Source: Blasia pusilla
Taxonomy: Eukaryota > Marchantiophyta > Marchantiopsida > Blasiales
Reading direction: 5' to 3'
Length of the DNA stretch: 64,000 bases
NCBI GenBank assembly: GCA_050084515.1
Contig: CM114272.1
Location: forward strand, 31,930,001 to 31,994,000
The position numbers and the translations under genes are program-made. Positions 32,328 to 46,273 of this stretch are shown here, piece after piece (the first letter of the stretch is position 1; every line of letters starts with the position of its first letter). The notes below the pieces were generated by a model that was given only the letters and a program-made list of their open reading frames with translations, did no database searches and was not told the DNA's origin.

Positions 32328-35300
32328 TCTATACTATTATAGGAGAGCGCCCCTATGGTTTTCAAATGCTCCTCTTATTGACGCATGGCTCTCTATTCAA
32401 AAAATTGTTTGAAGTATGTCTTTCTCTCCTAAGAGGGTCCACATTTTTGTTTGACTTTGACACCTTTCTAAACCGTTTCAACCCCCGACGCTTTCACGTC
32501 TTTTTTGTCCATATGGCCGTTAGGTTTCACGCTCTGGTTGTTATTGTTAAAGGCCACAAGGCATGCGGATTCAAATTTTTGAACCGACGATATTGTATTG
32601 ATTGTTACAATCATAGAGACATCAATCGTCGATGTGGAGAATAATTTCAAAATAAGGGTTTCATAACCTTTGAGGGCTTAGTAGATTCGTCAATATAATT
32701 GTGCATGCACTTACTCCAGATACATCAGTATAATCGTGCATGCAGACCATTGTGACATTGTGCAAGGTTTGAGTAATTCATGTAGTTTCTTTGTTCTTTG
32801 GTGGCATATAGCATTCTACAAACAAGATAGGATTCCATGATAAAATGCTAGAGCTCCTTTTATTTAGTTGGACGCAATCATGTACTTTGTGATCTTCAAC
32901 CAAGAGTGCCCATGAGATCACTACTATGGCATGCATGAAAGTGTTGCATTATGATGCGGCTCTACTACTACCTCCTAAACTTCTCTTTGCGTTCATGATA
33001 GACTCTTAGCGTTGTTATCATGTCTATTCATTCCGAATGGCATTAAAACTTACTCACAAATGTAATGCAATGGAGTGACAATGTTGTTGCCTAGTTGATC
33101 TACTACTAGTAGCCGGATGCACTTGCACATTGCCAACTCCAAACCCTTTTGGTAGTGCAACTCTGCAACGACTCCAATCTCGCAACTAGCTAACTCCATC
33201 ATCTTTCGTCATTGTCAACGCTTCAACTTTGCAATGGCTCCATTCTCCCGGAAAGCTACGCCTTAGTTTTCTTTGCTCCTTCAGCTCCTCCTGGACTCTA
33301 CAAAGATTTCTATGAGGCAACATCCAATAGGAATACTTGAACAATGTAGAAAACATAGCAACTAGGATAACTACTATAAAATCAACACAAGTCAAGGGAG
33401 AGAGTTTGTCAAGATACAATTATCTTGTGGAAAAATGGAACAACATAAAGTCCCCAGATTCTTGCGATACCCCATGTCACCTATTTCCCAAGATGATTGT
33501 ATGTAATTATCCGCATGGAAAAAGTCATAGTTGGAAAACAACCTTACTTAGGGAACGAGGTTGAGCCCTCTCGATCGTGCACAATCCGGGCATGCTCGAA
33601 AAGATTCTCTCTTTGAGAAAGAGCCAAATGAATCAGACAAGAGTTGTTTTCCAAGGCCTCTTGAGGCAATGGAGATTTCTAATGATGGAGTTAAAGCGAT
33701 AGTAGGGTCCCCACAACATAACCTAAGGAGATTTACTAGTGAAAAAAAATGCACTTTTGGAGCATTTTTTACCAAAAAATAGAAAAGTCCATCTATTACA
33801 AGCACTTCCAAATAGGAGTGTTTTCCACTCGTCATTCATTGGGGATGAACACTCTTCAAGAGTAAATCATACTCTTGAAATTTTCCCATGCCTAATATTG
33901 ATAGAGTTGTAAAAGTAAATACATTATTCAATCTTGCAAGGCGACCAAACTTCAAGGAAATTGATCTTAAGAAGTTACGGCTATAAACAACTTTGAATTA
34001 TACCAACAATTGTCATCCACTTGAAAATATGTCGGAATATGCCCATCATGTCATGTTTTGCATTGGAAATGTGAAACAGTGAAGATTATAAAGTTTTATG
34101 ACTCATCATATGATATATGTTGTGACCATGGAGAAATAGATATACCCCTCTTAAATTTTTCTCATGCATTCTTTAAATTGCTTATTTCAGATGTGGGTCC
34201 TAGAAGTCTTAATTTCCTTGCGCATGCAAGAGCTTACAATTTTGGACTTCGGTTAGTATCTACCAGAATGTATGTAAGTGAGCAACTTGGTGGTATTGGT
34301 GATACTGCAAACGAATTGGAGAATCATGGAAGAGTAAGTGTGTGGGTTTTGATCTTAGTTTATAGATTTTGAAAGGGCTATAAGAGATGCTACACAAATG
34401 CAATCCATTCGTGAAGATTGTTTGTCATATGGCACATGAAGCAAGTGACCTTAATATGTGGATCATTCTTAAGGCAAGTAAGATAGGTCTTGATGCAAAA
34501 CGTTCTAACTTGCCAATTGCTTATGAGGTAGCTTTTTTTTTACTATGTCATGGAAGTGAACACGTCGACCATCGTGATATAATTGTATTACTACATGGAG
34601 GAGGAGTAGGGCGTATATCCAACCTAAATTAAGCATACATTCCAATACACTTTGTATTGTTATTTTTGTATTGTGAAGCAAGTTAGCATTCTACAATCCT
34701 CTTTGAGAGAACCCAATGTGAAATAACATCACAACATCCATGAAATGTTGAATTTTCAGATAGTAAAATAAATGAGGAAAGAAATGATTATGATATTATT
34801 GATAAGACAAGGACGATAAGTGTTATAGCTGCAATTTGCGTCTTTTTTACTTCAAATGCGGATTGGAGGGAAAGACAAAAACCGGCACATTTGATTTGGT
34901 CGACTTAATCAAGAATATATGGTGGACATCTATGTCATTGTAAAGATAGAATGACTAAGGTGGGTGCGCTTGAATCATAAGGAGCTTATGGCTGAATTAT
35001 ATTAAGGTGTAAAGGATGTTATGCATGGACATGACATGGATGACACAATGCTTAATTGTGAGATATATATTATTATCCTCTTCTTCTTATTGAAGGTCCA
35101 CGTCATATGCATAAATTGTATCAATATGCAAGGGAAATTACGAGACACTTGGGGAAGCATGATTACGCCTTGACCATGACATTCAATCCTAAATGGAAGG
35201 AGATTACATCTGTATTATTTCCTGATCTATCGGCAGCAGATCGACCTGATTTGGTCGTGCAAGTTTTTAAGAAGAAGGAAGGAGTTGTTGCATTAAATTA

Positions 35301-38200
35301 TCAACAAGCATATATTAGGTCCAGTTATAGGATGCATTCATGTGGTAGAATTCCATAAGAGAGGTCTATGGCATGTGTAGGTTCTTATTATTTAAGGTCA
35401 TGAGGACAAACCACACGACTCTTCTAATTATGACCACATAATTTCAACATAAATTTTTGATCAATCAAGCCATCAAAGGCTTTATTCTACTATTTCTAAT
35501 TTAATAATTCATGGTCCATGTGGACCAATAAATCCAAATACATCATGCATGGATAAGGAAACAAAAAAAATCTACAAAAGGCTATGTGAAACCTTTTGCA
35601 ACTAGCACTATCAAGAGGAAAGATGGTTAACCAATCTATCGCATGTACGATCTATTCTATCCATGACTTACTTTTATTTCAAGGAAGAACCTACGACATG
35701 TTATATTGATGATTTGGTTTTATAGGAGGAAGAATGGGACGGCAATAATGAAGTGCGAACATTCATTGGATAATCGTTGGATAATGCCTTACAATCCTCG
35801 ATATGTTGTGCACTATGTTTGATAAGCATATTAATTTAGAGATCACAAGTACTATTTTTGTTATCAAATACTTATATAAATATGTATACAAGGGGTTTGA
35901 TGTGGTATCATTCAAGTTGTCAAAAGATGTGGATACATCAAAACCAATGGACACTATTGATGAGACATTGTTATATCTTTTACTAAGTGGATTGAATATT
36001 ATATCCCACAATTAAAGAGGTTGCTATCTAATTGAGACTTCTAGAGGATGATTGGGAAGTATTATCTTGCTTTAAAGAAGTTTACATAATTCGTACAATT
36101 TCTTCGCTTTGTCGTCTATTTACCGTTATTTTAGCTTAAAACACACTTGCTCAATCCGTTACAATATGGAGACAATTTTTGGATCTACTCATAAAAGATC
36201 TCTTACACGAGTGATGTAAGACGTACCACTTCTTACGTCATTTCTTCTTTCTTAATACTAAGTTATTTTTAGCAAAAATACATTGAATAATGATTTCTAT
36301 GTTTTCCATATTCTTTTGCTATAGAAAATATAAATTTTTATTCTTCTCGCTCATGATATTATTATTAATAGTGTATTATTAGAAGTGCATTATTATTTGT
36401 AAGATGAAGGAAAGAGACTCTATGATTTTCCACACATGCCGCAAGCTAACTTCCAAACCCTCCACTCATACTCATATTTAGAGAAACAAGAACTATCTTA
36501 TGACATAGAGGAGTTACATGAACAAGTACAATCGGGAGAAGCGAGTTTGAATGAAGGATAACATGTTATTTGGGATGCCATACATTATGAGTTTGATCGA
36601 ATCATACTAAATGCTCCACAATCTCCAAGAGTATTCTTAATTGATGGTCCAAGTGGAACGGGAAAGACCTATTTGTAGCATCTTCTACTTGTAAGTGTGC
36701 AGAGTGCAATTGCAAGAGGTATAGCTTTGGTTGTGGCATCATCTGGAATATATGCTCTATTGTTGGATAGAGGCCATACAACACATTCCCGCTACAAGAT
36801 TCCAATAAATCTTCACGAGAGATGTACTTGTAGGTAAGCATGTCTTACATTCAATATCCAATTGCATTTTCTTACGCCTCTAAGTATAATAAGTTATACT
36901 TACCTACTGGTTTATTTCTACTTGTAGCTCAACGATTTACAATGATGTTACGCACTAAATTTGTGATGCAATGCTCATTATATGGAATGAAGCTCCTATG
37001 GCTCATGATCATCGTTACACATTTGAGCTTGCGAATCACACTTTCCAAGATATTATGGGGGTAGTCTTTGTTGATCAACAAAAATTACTATTTGGTAGAA
37101 AACTCATGATATTTGATGGTGACTTTCATCAAGTCTTACTTGTTGTTCGTCATGGGAATCTTCCACAAAACCTCCAAGGCACTATAAAGAGGTTCTCTCT
37201 ACCTTTTTATGTAAAGGTGATGAACTTAAGAAAGAACATGTGAGTGCGAAGGTTGGAAGGTCAATATTTGCTTAACAACAATCTTTTGCTGATTGGTTAT
37301 TGGAGGTGGGAGAGAGTCGTATGCCTTTGAACCCTTATTTGGGAAAAGACTTAATACGATTACTATATGAAATAGTCACTAGTTGTAATCAGATTTGCGT
37401 TCTTATTGATCTCATCTATGGAAATTCTGATGTCCGATTCTATGACAATGACTTTTTGAGAGAACGACTATTTTGACACTAAGAAATAGAGATCTTTACG
37501 ATATAAATGCAGACGTTATATCTTGGTTTCCGGGGAAGGTAATCCTTATTCATCATATATTTTCTTTAGGAAACTCTTTTTTAAGATTTGGATATTCTTC
37601 CTCTCACTAATTTATAATATGTTAAATACAAGAACATATTTATCTGAGCATGGACTCTATTCCAAATAAGGGGATGAGTCACATCTATCCTACTGAATTT
37701 TGTAACACATGCTTGCCTTCTAGACTATCTACACATCGTTTATCTTTGAAGATTGGTGCACCAATCATGTTTTTATGAAACATGAGTGGATTACAAGGAC
37801 TAGCAAACTGGACTAGATTGGTGTTTCGTAGATTTATGCAACATTGCATAGATGTTGAAATCATCACTCGGAAGAAAATTAGAGATCAAATTTTTATTTT
37901 GTATTTTATTGATTGCACTTGACTCCGATTTGCCATTTAATATACATAAATTTCCATTCCTTATTCATCCACCTTTTGTTATGACTATCAATAAATTTAG
38001 AGATCAAATTCGAAAAAAATGAAAATTTACTTATTTACTATTATATTTTCGCTTGCTTAATTATACATAGCATTCACCGGAAGAGAAGTTTCATCCACTT
38101 TACAATTGATGTCGGAAAGAACTAAAAAAATCACTATATGTGAAATATAATATACAATTTTAAATGAAGTAAAATATTTTGAACATGCCTATCTTTTAAA
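32328..38200 (+). mobile_element. degenerate autonomous-type Helitron
   Basis: A 5'-terminus-like sequence TCTATACTATTATAGGAGAG begins at 32328, and degraded Rep/helicase coding pieces on the same strand extend from ~34.03 to ~37.87 kb. The 3' end (hairpin plus CTRR) could not be fixed; a GC-containing segment AAACCACGGGCACTTAAAAT near 38190 is a weak candidate only. Linking this 5' end to these coding pieces is inference. Confidence 0.6.
34030..37870 (+). pseudogene. Helitron Rep-PIF1 helicase protein, many stops
   Basis: Pieces in family order: ICPSCHVLHWKCE... then CCDHGEIDIPLL and GPRSLNFLAHARAYNFGLRL (34.03-34.3 kb); LHKCNPFV and RSNLPIAYEVAF (34.39-34.63); YALTMTFNPKWKEI and DRPDLVVQVFK (35.1-35.36), the Helitron-helicase-like N-terminal domain; HINLEITSTIFVIKYLYKYV (35.8-36.0); a PIF1 Walker A, FLIDGPSGTGKTYL (36646-36669 for GPSGTGKT), followed at once by TAG (36676-36678); IIWNEAPMAHDH and IFDGDFHQVLLVV (~37.0-37.15); and PTEFCNTCLPS with LKIGAPIMFL (~37.69-37.77). 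Rolling-circle Rep plus PIF1 helicase defines Helitrons. Numerous stops and frame changes show the copy is dead. The Walker B DEAPM motif reads NEAPM here. Confidence 0.88.
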
Positions 38201-38585
38201 CCACGGGCACTTAAAATAAAAAGATTTTATGGATAGTAATGCAAACCCGTTCTATTTACACGTACTTACACAAGCATGCGATTCAAACGGTTAACAATGT
38301 GAAAACCTTTCCCGAATGGAAGTTCGAAGGTAACGCTATCAGTTCGAGTAACGCTGGGTGGAGGAATCTAGGGTACGGCGCGGGCGTTCTTTCGGTGATG
38401 CCGTGAGAGAACTGAAACCCTAACCCTAATAAGCGAGAATAAGTTCCCTTCCGAGGGTTCAGAGCGGATGCCGCACGGACGTTGAAACCGGGTATTGTTG
38501 CCCTTTCATCGACTCGATTCAGACTCCGGAGCATCGACAGATTGGAGGACGAAGCTCTAATCTCCGCGGGAGTTGATTCTCGAGA

Positions 38586-39730
38586 ATGGGCAAGTCCATC
38601 AGATCGAAGAAGCGAAAGAGACTCCGAACTATCAAGCGTGAGTTAGTGGAGCCGTATTACGATGCCAAGGAACTGAAGACGCTGGCCATTTTGGACGCGG
38701 CCCGTGCCGCTCCCAAGATTGAGCTGCCTCAGAAGCGGGAAGGTAAGCCTCGTTGCTACTGTTGCACTTCTTTCAGTTTAGTGCCGTGGTCTACGGGAGA
38801 TTGGAGTTTTCGGTCCCCTCGTCGGCCTGGATTAAACTTTAGGACTACCTTCCGGTTGACATATTAAAGTTTATATTGAGATGTCTGGTCGATTGCGAGG
38901 GTACTGAGGGCTATCAGTAGGTCTATCCGCGCTGTTTAGTTTGATTAGCTGTGTTCTGCACGTTGCAACCCCGGGCTGCTCTGATACTTAAGGACGTGAC
39001 GGCCCTCAGCTTGTGCTAAATTGTTCTACCCGTGTTACATACCGAGTTCATATCCCACTGCTCGGCATGCGTCAATGGTGTAGGTAAATTACCAATCAGT
39101 GACTTAATCTGGACGGGAGCTGAGGGCTTGGTGTCTCACCAAGCCCTGCTTGACCTTCTGAGCTGGTATAAGCAGGCCCTCGCAAGCCTTTCACTCGACA
39201 TTCTCTGATCTTAACGAGTTAGGCGTGGTTGTAAATACTGAGCGAGGCCAGGCTCTGTTGCTCGCGCACACCGCAACCCCGGGCTGCCCTGAATCTCCAG
39301 GAGGGGATGGCCCTATGCCTGTGCGAAATCCTTTCTACCCGTGTTACACACTGACTGGAAATTTTATCGTTCAGCGTGCGTCAATGGTGTAGGTATATGA
39401 ACGATCTTGAATCACAGTTCGTGGGCCAGTATCTGCCTCTTTATTCACTCAGCAGAGGGGATCTGCTTGTTCTTGGGTACGTAAGGTTGAAGGTTGTTTT
39501 GAGATAATAAGTTAAATCACTTTTTCTCCGCAGAAATGGAAGACAATGTCCCCCTACGTGGCAGAACGCCTGCCGTATTGACGAATATGGAAGTTAGCTC
39601 TGAAGCAGCCCCCCCTTCCACGGATCACAAGTTGAAGGCAAAGGGGGGTATCAGGAAGGGCGGAAGGAGTGGACGCCACAATTCCAAGAGGGAATTGAAA
39701 GGCAAGAGAAAGAAGTCTGTGAAGTTTTGA
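38586..39730 (+). CDS. DUF2423/LLP-type small basic nuclear protein
   Basis: Two exons, 38586-38742 and 39534-39730, join in phase 1 across a 791-bp GT-AG intron (GAAG|gtaagc ... tccgcag|AAATGG) and give 117 aa. The N-terminus MGKSIRSKKRKRLRTIKREL matches the MAKSLRSK..R..R..KR start of the DUF2423 family (human LLPH, yeast YBL028C). The C-terminus is Lys/Arg-rich (KAKGGIRKGG, KRELKGKRKKSVKF), consistent with nucleolar localisation and RNA or pre-60S association as reported for the family. The middle is Pro/Ser/Glu-rich and probably disordered. No in-frame ATG alternative is needed; the start is the first ATG and fits the conserved N-terminus. Family assignment is strong at the N-terminus and role is by analogy. 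Confidence 0.8.
38966..39402. repeat. ~305-bp repeat within the DUF2423 gene intron
   Basis: GCAACCCCGGGCTGC occurs at ~38964 and ~39270. Each is followed at similar spacing by TCTACCCGTGTTACA and GCGTCAATGGTGTAGGTA. The second half of the intron thus looks like a diverged partial duplication of the first. Confidence 0.8.
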
Positions 39731-41715
39731 TGTAGAAACACACACTCATAGATGCAGTTTTAGTGATAGGAAAAACTAATCATTGAATGGGTTCTATAGA
39801 AGGGATTGTATCAACTTCCCAGTGTATCATTGTTTCATTTTGTAACATAATTCAGCCATCTTGGGCTTAACCCAGTAGATGTAGGCCCGAGAGGGGCCTT
39901 GCCCGGAGTGGATTACCTAGTGTTTCTTTGGAGATTTGAATGAGTTACTTGCGGGCACTACGCCATGGTTACGTAAGAACTTGAGCATGAGACTTTGTAA
40001 ACTCTTGGCGCGGAAGATCGATGGAGTCTCTATGAGCAGGAACCAAGCCTTAAAGCGTTCATGAATCCATATTCTTTAGTGTCCATACTCAAGATCCGTC
40101 CCCCTGTCGGAGGAGTATATATGTGACATCGCACTTGAAATCCACGCGGGTGCGCACTCCTACGAAACATGAGGCGTTACACCATTTGGATCAAAATGGT
40201 TCAACACTCGGCTTGCATATCCGCGAACATATATCGTCCATTGACATGCCATAGTTGGCCGTATAGACAGACTGAAGGACATGTATGCCCGAATTTGCTC
40301 ATCCTATGTTTCCTACGAGGGAACTCTTAAATTCTCAAGAACCGTTTCTGCATTTGAGATTGTTTAAGCGCACAGTGGATAGTCGTCAAGGCGTTCTTTA
40401 ATCTCTTGGTAAAATAAACTCGGCAATTAAAACATACAATTCTATGACACTAATCAGTTCTATGCTCCAAAAAATTTCCCCAGTAGACGGAAGTTATTAT
40501 AGCCAAATAGCAAACCCGACGTTACCATTGTTGCGTATCCTGTAATTATCTTCACGAAAGGAGTGTTGTGCGTAGCACGTTTTATGAGCACGTCGGTGAA
40601 TTGTAGTGCAAGTCATCCAAGGCCGACTGTTCGGATGAACGTTTTCTGCACGAGTTCAGCAGATGATATAAGCCGGATGCTCCTAACATCTGCGGATTCA
40701 GCAGATGAAAGTGGCCAGATGCCCTACTATCTCCTGAATCCCGAACCAACTGTTGGGAGAGCATTCATCAGTGCAACATACGCTGCCTACTTTTCTGCGA
40801 CGTTGTCTGCTTTTCGGCGATGTCTGCAGACAGGGAAAGACGTATGGGCCTCGAGGAAGTTTCTCGAGAGCACCATTTCCGGTCTCGCAAATGAAGTGTC
40901 TGAAGGGATGAAGGTGTGCCAATCCCACTCCGAGAATCGGAAAGAGATGCATGTACCTCTTATGGATTGACAACCATCAGCTAGTGCACCTGCGGGAATG
41001 TCAAGTTGGGGTTGTTACATACTACTCCTGAACGTTAGCAACAGCTGCAAAGCTGCCACCCGCTTGTGCCGCCTTTCGGTATGCTTCGAATTGGCAAGAA
41101 GTACAGGTCAGAAAAGATGGACAAATAAATCGGAGTTGGAAGTAACGAAAATGCTCCCGTCCTGGGAGAGGGTAGAACGCTTAGGGTGAGCGGAAAAATC
41201 ACCATAACACACTATTAACCCTGTTAACGGCGACATTAATAACTTAAGGAATCAGATGTAGAGTGGGGTAGAAGAAATCGCGTCCCACTACTAGCACTAC
41301 CATACTGCGCGTGAAAGGGTACATCACCTCTTCAACCATAATGATGTATTAAGGAAGGAAGAGGTTATCAAATCCTATTCTCTTTTAGCATACATAGATT
41401 TTGAAACAAAGTATCCACGTTCCTTTATACATAGTGAAAATAGATTAATTTGAATCTTTTGAGGATTCATGGAGGGAATGAAGAAACAGTGGGCGTGACC
41501 TAAGATAGGTTGAAAACATTTAATTGCATAGTTTTGTTATGTAAAAGGGTGGGTTTTTAGGCAAGGTTTTTATCAAGGCCTACGGATAGTTAGGTGCAAT
41601 AAATGCTTAAAATTTGTCTAATGAAAAAGATATTTTGAGATAAATTAACAAATCTTGGCAGAAGTATCATCATCTATCCTTTGTAGACATTGAAAAAAAT
41701 ACCTATCTGGTCCTT

Positions 41716-41809
41716 GAAGTATTCCTTGAATACTTCTACACTATTGAGGGACGATTATCTCTTGATGGTGGCACCTCTATGGTTGACAAATGATACAACC
41801 ATAGAGGTG
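41716..41809. repeat. two perfect inverted repeats within 94 bp
   Basis: GAAGTATTC-CTT-GAATACTTC (41716-41736), and CACCTCTATGGTTG-loop of 10-CAACCATAGAGGTG (41772-41809). Both arms are perfect. No coding context. Confidence 0.9.
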
Positions 41810-44800
41810 GTGGGAGGGGAGGGCATGGTTGAATGGTCAAATTTAAAATTTTACAATTTTGTGTATTTCTTTTAATTTTGTATATGATGCATGACACGAG
41901 TATCTAAATAGTCTTTCCAAATAGCCTATCCATACATGGAAAATCCCTATTGCTTCGATCGACCTCAACTTTACAATAAATATGGTTGTCACGATTGTTA
42001 GGATACATCGTGGGATCTAGCAGAGCGTCTGCACGAGTAGTGGAGGACAGGCCCAAGAGGTCGAGGATGACTTGTTGAGGCCCGGGAAACCTGAGAGAGC
42101 AAGTTTTCCTTTCGTTTCAGCTCATTTGGAGCCATATAGAGAAACTTATTATTTTGGGCAAGTTTCCATGTTGGGGATAGTTGACTTTCCACTTTGGGAA
42201 GTGGCCCTTGATCCTTTACAGCAGGTCAAGAGCCAAGGTGGTGACCTGCGAGCATAGGTTACCGTAGAGAGGGTTTGGGAGAAGGAAGGGGATATACCTC
42301 CAAGAGAGAGAGTTTGAGAGCTCATTCTCTCTTTGTTGAACCTCCTGGCATGAGGCGGCGGAGCTGTGGTCCCTTATCTTGTGAGTGTAACCCAAGCCTC
42401 TCATTAGGAGAGTGGGTTTGGTTTGATATGAGAGAGAGTGCATACCTTTGAGAGCTATGGTGTGAGATGGTGTAGAGGGATTGGATCTTACTTTATTGGA
42501 GATATTTTGGTACTTATCGTCTCGGTGTATGGATGCCATGAGTTAGCATGGGATCATGTGTGTATTCGATGACGACAATGTATGTTGTATAGCGATGTGT
42601 ATGCCCACGACATGGCGCATTGTAGCAAGACATGCCTCATCCCAATGAACATGTGCTTGCGTCATTTGGGCGAGATCTGATTATCGGAACCAACCATTCA
42701 AATGAGTGTGAGGCCTCCTATAACATGAAGAATGAGGTGGAGTATGATCCAAATGAATACTAGAGATGCACTTATGAGGCATATCGGGAGATCCTCCTGA
42801 CTTTGCTGAGTTAGTGGAGCATGTGGACCTATTTGTAGTCGGCGACACTGCCCACGATCTAGTAGTGACACCATTGGTACGATGGGTACCATTCATGGGC
42901 ATCTGCATGCTCTAGTTGCACCCACATGCACTTCATCAAGTTTTGAACCCTCTACAAATCTTGGGGGGTCCCATGATGTGGCACATTGGATGTGTGTCCT
43001 TGACACGGAGAGGATTAGCGACACGAGTGTGTCAATGTTGATTTTTTTATAGTAAATATTTAAATCTATTTGGGAAAGCAAGGCATGTGTGGAAATATGA
43101 ACGTGAAAATGCTATGGGAACTTGGGAATTTCTCAAAATTTTGGATTTTAGTTTTGTAAAGAATTATTAAAATTAATATTTTCCACGCCTTACTCACATT
43201 CTAGTTGCACAATTGCAACTCTAATGCGAGTACTGTGTGGATTATTTGCGGGTGCAATAAAGCATAACTTTCAAGCCGCTTTGGAGTTGCGCGATGCAAG
43301 TCAAATTCATAGTTCTGTGGGGGTTTTGCGAGTGGGGGTACTCGCAACGTTGTAACTATGGTACAACTTAACTACAATCATGGCGAGACTATCTTACGAC
43401 TTTTGATACTCACAAAACATATTCAAATGTAGTAGTGGTTATGCGGGGACTTGTGGATATATACATATAGCTACAATGACATACTACTTTAAAAAAATTT
43501 GCAACATCATGAAGATAAGTATGGATACCACCACCGAAACCACAAATACAACATACATACAATAAGCCTATGATTACTCGAAATCAAAAGAGCAAGCAAA
43601 ATTTGACCTCGTTTGGTGGCCAACGATTGAAGATGTTATATTTTACCAATGCCATAAGCCAAACTAAATAAGATCATTGCAACATGCTAAAAGGAGAAAG
43701 CTCATCATTGGCCAACCTTAATTGCAAGCCTTGCCGGTTGGTGAGAGAGTATGGGTATTTATGCTTAATGTATGGATGTGTTGACGAATCTACCAACAAC
43801 CGCATGACCCGATTGGTGGATTGATGTTAGACATGCCACACCATAAGATCAAGCAATTACAAGGACAACATCGGTAAGTATGTAATAAGAAAAGGATGGT
43901 CTGAAATGGATCAAGACACTTCTGAGGGACACATCCCTGCATGTCCATTTGATATTGATAAAGCGGATACCTTTTGAGAGATAAGTGGAATCTCCGTGGT
44001 ACAAAAACTCTCACACAAACATGCAAAGATGACCTTGTAGTATAGACTTAAGTTAGATAGAACTCCCCTAATTGCAACTCAAGCGGTCGAAGCATCTATG
44101 ACTCAAGAAGGAGCGTAGTGTGTAGTAGGAACTCTAAAAGAGTTTGGAACAAAATATCTTATTTACGAGGTGAGGATAAGAAGGGTTACACTTAGCCAAC
44201 TAACACTTTTGCTTGAATTAAATAATATCATGCCATCCCTTCACAAGTCTTCCCTTTTAGGAATGTCACTTTTAGGTGTCTCGTAATCCAGACTCAAAAT
44301 CCTCTAGGAAATCAATTAAATCATCCCAAAGGGGGTTGTTGAAGATGGGGCTCATCATCAATTGTCTCCATGTACTTTAATGTGAAATTAATTTTCCAAA
44401 ATAAAAGATGGGAGGTTTTCAAAGCGACGAGATGGGGAAGGAGAATTCAAAGGAGGAGGCAACTTAGTGAAAAAAAAGAAGCACATGAGTGCTTTGCAAT
44501 TGCAAGTTTGACACCATCACAACAACTTGAGACTCCTCGATAATCACATAAAAGTTTCCATGATAATTTATGACCTTGATCAAACTATCCACTAGCTTAA
44601 GCTTTGACAAACGCTTTACAACCACAAATTGGGCTATCACTCAAAAGTCACATGTAAAGTGCAAAATCTTCCACAATTGTAGTGGAGTCATATAAGAAGC
44701 GGGATCCCTTGTAGTGCCGTCTACTCATTTTAATAAAAGAAGCATTTTTACTTTCATTATGGGAAAAATCTCAACAACTCATATCCCCTCACTGGGAAAA

Positions 44801-44974
44801 TGAAAATGATGTAAATGTTTCAAACAAAGTTCAAGTGCTACTATTTAATCTTGTAATTATTATTGCACTCTACAATAATTGGATACTATTCTACAGCCTA
44901 AGCAGAGACTAATAATCAGGTTGCCTAAAAATTCAAAAAGAAAATTTCTTGCAGCCCACGCTAAATTTTTTCTT

Positions 44975-45047
44975 GTTGCCCCATTGCAATGTGTCAATCA
45001 GAGAGGTGTTTGCAAATCAACAAGCCATCCTCCATTCATAATATAGA
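44975..45047 (-). repeat. Helitron-like 5' end
   Basis: Minus strand from 45047: TCTATATTATGAATGGAGGA, then TTGATTTGCAAACACCTCTC and TTGACACATTG. Very similar in order to the copy at 62287. Confidence 0.6.
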
Positions 45048-46273
45048 TTTTGACTGAATCGCTCCATGATGCCAAAAGTGAAACTAATCCGCCCACAAAC
45101 ATTCAAATGACCTTTCTCACCCTTGCCCTCAACTATTGATAATACAATCAACCCCCAACCATCTAGTCACGATGAATATTCTATATTCTTAAAACACATG
45201 TGGAAAGTTTTGGTAGATAGATTGTTGATTAGTACAACATAGTGACACGAAGTTCAAACTCATAGACTCATGCGATCCACTAATCTACCGTGAACATCCA
45301 AGGGAAGCGAATACAACCCACAACTAGAAGGGGATGGATTGTTCTCACCCACTAGAAGGAGATGAAGCACAACCATCTTGCCATGGAGAATGAAAGTTGG
45401 TGTAGAATCACACAATTTCTAAAACCCCCATTTGCCTACTTATATTATTTATTCCCAGCCTTAACCTAAGGTAACCCACCTAGGTGGTGTTCATACAAGT
45501 CATGTTCTTATCATCAGGTACATGGAAAGGAGGGGCGGTTTAGCTATGCTTTTGGGAGGAGCGGCGATAAGTGGAAATATCACAATAATTGTAGGAAATG
45601 AAAATTTCCCAGCATGAAATTATGAAACCCCAAGTTAGTTGAGGCTAATGTAAGATAGCTAAGTATGACGCACTTGACATCGTGAGAGCTGTAACGAAGA
45701 TTCGACATGATTAAAATGACCCACTTAGCGAACCCTCCTGAAACTGTCACCTTTGGTGGTGGCAAGAAACTTAGAAAATCGTCCCTCCCCATTTCTCTCC
45801 GTAGCTTCTTCACCTCCAAACCTCCAGCGAGCGATTGAGCGTGGTGGTTGTTAAGCTGATACGAAGGGCTCAAATGAATCCCGTCTGAACGTCTCTCTCT
45901 CACCTGGCTTTCTTGCTGCTTCTCGGCCCGCTGCTCCCCGAAAAGAAATTGAATTGTGGAATTTGCAGTTCTTGCACTGTCGCTGGGGCAGTCTCAGTCA
46001 AGACAAGAAGGAAGGACTCTGAAGCAAGACAAGAAGAGAAAGAAGCAATAATCACGTACATTCCGACGGGCACCAGCGAGGGTGGCGTCGCAATTGCGAG
46101 TAGCCAAGGGCACGCAGGAAGGGGCATTGTTCGAGTTTCAGATCCTCGGGTGAAGGAAATTTGGGGTAGGGGTGGGATCCATCCTCATCGCAACAGCCGA
46201 TGAGTGTGTACGGGGTTTGATGAGCTCCAGTCAACTGGTTTGAGGTTCTTGGGGATCTCTTTCCAGGGCGTTT

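Larger units (their letters stand above)
39731..46262. other. long gene-poor stretch, no supported gene
   Basis: The 3' UTR of the DUF2423 gene probably covers the first few hundred bases. The plus-strand frame 40563-40970 (135 codons) has fairly balanced composition but no recognised domain and no clear splice partners. 41.2-45.5 kb is AT-rich, with hairpins at 41716-41809 and a Helitron-like 5' end at 45047 (minus). 45.6-46.26 kb is the likely enolase promoter and leader; no core element is claimed. Confidence 0.45.

Noticed and set aside
40563-40970. 135-codon frame with balanced composition
   Set aside because: No known domain, no splice partners, and no conserved start context; could be real but cannot be supported.
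43560-44060. Possible Ty3/gypsy integrase-like string (WWPTIEDVIFYQCH)
   Set aside because: The match is a few residues only, with stops on both sides and no neighbouring RT or RNase H.
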